NCBI GenBank assembly: GCA_003576805.1
Contig: QEVM01000011.1
Location: forward strand, 1 to 48,285
DNA from: Pseudomonadota bacterium
Lineage (GTDB): Bacteria > Myxococcota_A > UBA9160 > PR03
Reading direction: 5' to 3'
Length of the DNA stretch: 48,285 bases
A program made the position numbers and the translations under genes. Shown here piece by piece: positions 46,760-48,285 of this stretch; the stretch's first letter is position 1; each line of letters opens with the position of its first letter. Below the pieces are notes generated by a model that was given only the letters and a program-made list of their open reading frames with translations, had not been told where the DNA came from and made no database searches.

Positions 46760-48242
46760 CCCCGCCCCCCTTCGTCGCGTTCGGGTCGTCGTCGTCGTCG
46801 TCCACGTCGGCCGGCGGCGCCGGCGCCGGCGCGGCCGCGCTCTTCGCGCTCGCTTCCTCCGGCCACGGGATGCCGCGCTCGCGCATCGCCTCGCGCTCTT
46901 CGGCGATCTCGTCGAACACCTCGTCGAGCGTGCGGCCGCCCTCGAGCGCGATTGACGTAAGCGAGTTGACGCGGAGCTCGTACGCGAGCTTGTGTCCCTG
47001 CCCCTCTTTCGCCGGGTCGACCCACGCCCAACCGCGGCCCTGCCAGCGCGCGCCCGCGATGTAGGCATCGAGCTTGCGCAGCGGAAGCGGCAGCCCGCCG
47101 CCCATGATCTGCAAGGCGAGCCACTCCTCGAACACCGGTTGCAGGAACGAGCGCGCGACGAAGCCTTGCAGCATCCGATAAAAGTCGCGGTCGCCGAGCT
47201 CGGCGATTCGGCCGCTCGAGTACGTGAGCCCTTCCGTATCGTTCGCGACGTTGTGATAGGAGAGATTCAGCCCGGCCGATACGCGCCGCGTGATTGCTCG
47301 GATGAACGCGCCGACCTGCGAAGTCGGATGCTGCGGGTCGTACGGCTGGAATTCCCACTCCTTCGGGAGTTCCTCGAACACGCCCGGGTCGGCTTCCTTG
47401 ATCGGCGAGCCGTCGTCGTCGACGTCGTCGCCGTCGTATTCCTCGCCGCTCGGCGTCTTGTAAAAGCCCATCTTCGCCGACGCGGCGCGCGAGGCGACGA
47501 GCTCGGCCTCTTCGTAGCCGTCGAGCATGTCGACACGACCCGCGGTCGTGTGCGTCCAGGGAACGCCACGCGTTTGCGTCGGGCGCTCCGCTACGAAGGG
47601 ATGCACGACGTCGGCGGCCGGAACGGCTTCGTAGTCGTTCGCGCTCGAGCCGAGCGGCGCCGCGTACGACCAAGAGAGCTCGCCCGGATGCCGGCGGCGG
47701 AAGTAGTAGAAGAGCGGCCGTTCCCAGGAATCGAATTCGATCCCCATTCGCACGAACCGGCCGCCGCGCAGCGGGCGCTCGAGCAGTTCGTCGACCATGT
47801 CCGATTCGAGTAGCTGAATCGCGTAGCCGTGCGCGTTCGGGAAGCGCCGGACGTGACGCGCGAAGATTTCGCCGTCGCGCGCGACCGCCTCGAGCACGAG
47901 CCACTGAGCCTCGATGCCGTCGACGGTTCCGCGCACCGTGAAGAGCCGCCGCGAAAGGAACGCGCGCCATCGGTCCTCGATACGCCGGTTTGCGTCGCGG
48001 TCGAGCTCGCCCGTCGCCGGGTCGCGCGCGCGCATCTTGAGCGCGATTCCGTTCGCGCCAATGACGTTCTTTCGCAGGAGTCCTAGCCAATGCTTGACCA
48101 GGTCCGAATCCTGCGCGAGCTGCCGCGAGCGGCCGCGGAGCGCGCGCAGCGAATTGCGGAGCTCGGCGTCACCGGTCCCGTACACGCCGGGAAAGCCGAC
48201 GTTGAACCGCGACGACGCGGCCGCCGCGTACCCGCGACGCAT
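46740..48242 (-). CDS. Phage portal protein, lambda family (5' end possibly outside window)
   Basis: This is at least 500 residues of a lambda B-like portal: LRNSLRALRGRSRQLAQDSD and LVKHWLGLLRKNVIGANGIA near the start, RRIEDRWRAFLSR, EAQWLVLEAVARDGEIFARH, HGYAIQLLESDMVDELLE, FYYFRRRHPGE, and GAFIRAITRRVSAGLNLSYH then DFYRMLQGFVARSFLQPVFE. It forms the dodecameric DNA entry ring of the head and binds terminase. The C-terminus is acidic (DVDDDDDDPNATKG). The ATG at 48242 is used, but the frame stays open to the window edge with Arg/Pro-rich codons, so the true start may lie further upstream. The terminase genes are expected just beyond the edge. Confidence 0.9.
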   Translation of the reverse strand: MRRGYAAAASSRFNVGFPGVYGTGDAELRNSLRALRGRSRQLAQDSDLVKHWLGLLRKNVIGANGIALKMRARDPATGELDRDANRRIEDRWRAFLSRRLFTVRGTVDGIEAQWLVLEAVARDGEIFARHVRRFPNAHGYAIQLLESDMVDELLERPLRGGRFVRMGIEFDSWERPLFYYFRRRHPGELSWSYAAPLGSSANDYEAVPAADVVHPFVAERPTQTRGVPWTHTTAGRVDMLDGYEEAELVASRAASAKMGFYKTPSGEEYDGDDVDDDGSPIKEADPGVFEELPKEWEFQPYDPQHPTSQVGAFIRAITRRVSAGLNLSYHNVANDTEGLTYSSGRIAELGDRDFYRMLQGFVARSFLQPVFEEWLALQIMGGGLPLPLRKLDAYIAGARWQGRGWAWVDPAKEGQGHKLAYELRVNSLTSIALEGGRTLDEVFDEIAEEREAMRERGIPWPEEASAKSAAAPAPAPPADVDDDDDDPNATKGGGDGEAES

Positions 48243-48285
48243 CGGGGGGCCGCCCGTGCGCGGCCGCGCGCGCGGCGCCGGCGGC

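Larger units (their letters stand above)
26745..48285 (-). mobile_element. Lambda-like siphophage prophage, late region (right end outside window)
   Basis: The region holds an ordered set of phage late genes on one strand: portal, protease/capsid, connector, tail terminator, tube, chaperones, tape measure, tail tip, fibre, and lysis. It is bounded on the left by a tRNA-Gly 3' fragment. Genes overlap by 1-4 bases through most of the block. Terminase, replication, and regulatory genes are not seen and should lie to the right. Confidence 0.9.

Noticed and set aside
26745..48285. A gene transfer agent rather than a phage
   Set aside because: The set of genes could serve either, but the tRNA attachment site, integrase remnant, lysis cassette and exported moron-like gene point to a prophage.
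1..48285. CRISPR array, rRNA genes or retron
   Set aside because: No regularly spaced repeats, rRNA signatures or reverse transcriptase motif were seen on either strand.

Overview
This window is very GC-rich bacterial DNA in two parts. Positions 1 to about 26.7 kb look like the chromosome of a Gram-negative, deltaproteobacterium-like lineage (Myxococcota or a relative; this is inference). The signs are an outer-membrane DUF1302 barrel, PEP-CTERM sorting tags, Cys-Gly-Leu C-terminal tails of the MYXO-CTERM type, calcium-binding-like C-DG-D-D-D repeats, polymorphic-outer-membrane-type beta-helix proteins and an MpaB/rubber-oxygenase family enzyme. Positions from about 26.7 kb to the right edge are the late half of a lambda-like siphophage prophage, all genes on the minus strand. 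It ends at a tRNA-Gly 3' fragment that marks an attachment site.

Host layout. The end of an enoyl-CoA hydratase gene is coupled to the arsenosugar radical-SAM gene arsS (329-1360), which converges on an mgtE magnesium transporter (1279-2712) and a CaiB/BaiF CoA-transferase (2738-3964). A four-gene operon (4218-7784: family 2 glycosyltransferase, epimerase/dehydratase, methyltransferase, DegT aminotransferase) probably makes and attaches a modified sugar. Then come a PEP-CTERM protein, a PlsC-like acyltransferase and a large secreted protein (7851-11253). A glycyl radical enzyme, its activase and an SDR enzyme form a tight operon (11419-15896), followed by a second PEP-CTERM protein. Next are a CBS-pair protein, a TetR regulator divergent from an MpaB-type oxygenase, and a large DUF1302 outer-membrane protein (16760-22795). 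About 0.8 kb of gene debris follows, including HIT-family pieces in opposite orientations. Two tandem beta-helix surface proteins (23588-26121) end the host part.

Prophage layout, in transcription order (right to left): portal, protease-capsid fusion, small head gene, FII-like connector, tail terminator, small gene, tail tube, G/GT chaperones with a probable -1 frameshift, tape measure, M-like and L-like tail-tip proteins, and a 1.9-kilo-residue K/I/J fusion. After these come a fibre-like protein, a two-domain structural protein, a secreted 717-residue protein carrying a host-type surface motif, and a lysis cassette. A truncated integrase and the tRNA-Gly fragment follow. Terminase and early genes must lie beyond the right edge.

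The most interesting signals are: a family of five near-identical TAGCGTnnACGCTA dyads placed only in gaps between phage genes; a phage late-operon gene that encodes an exported, host-like surface protein; a glycyl radical enzyme with an unusual GCVEWG active-site context; and a HIT gene broken into opposite orientations.
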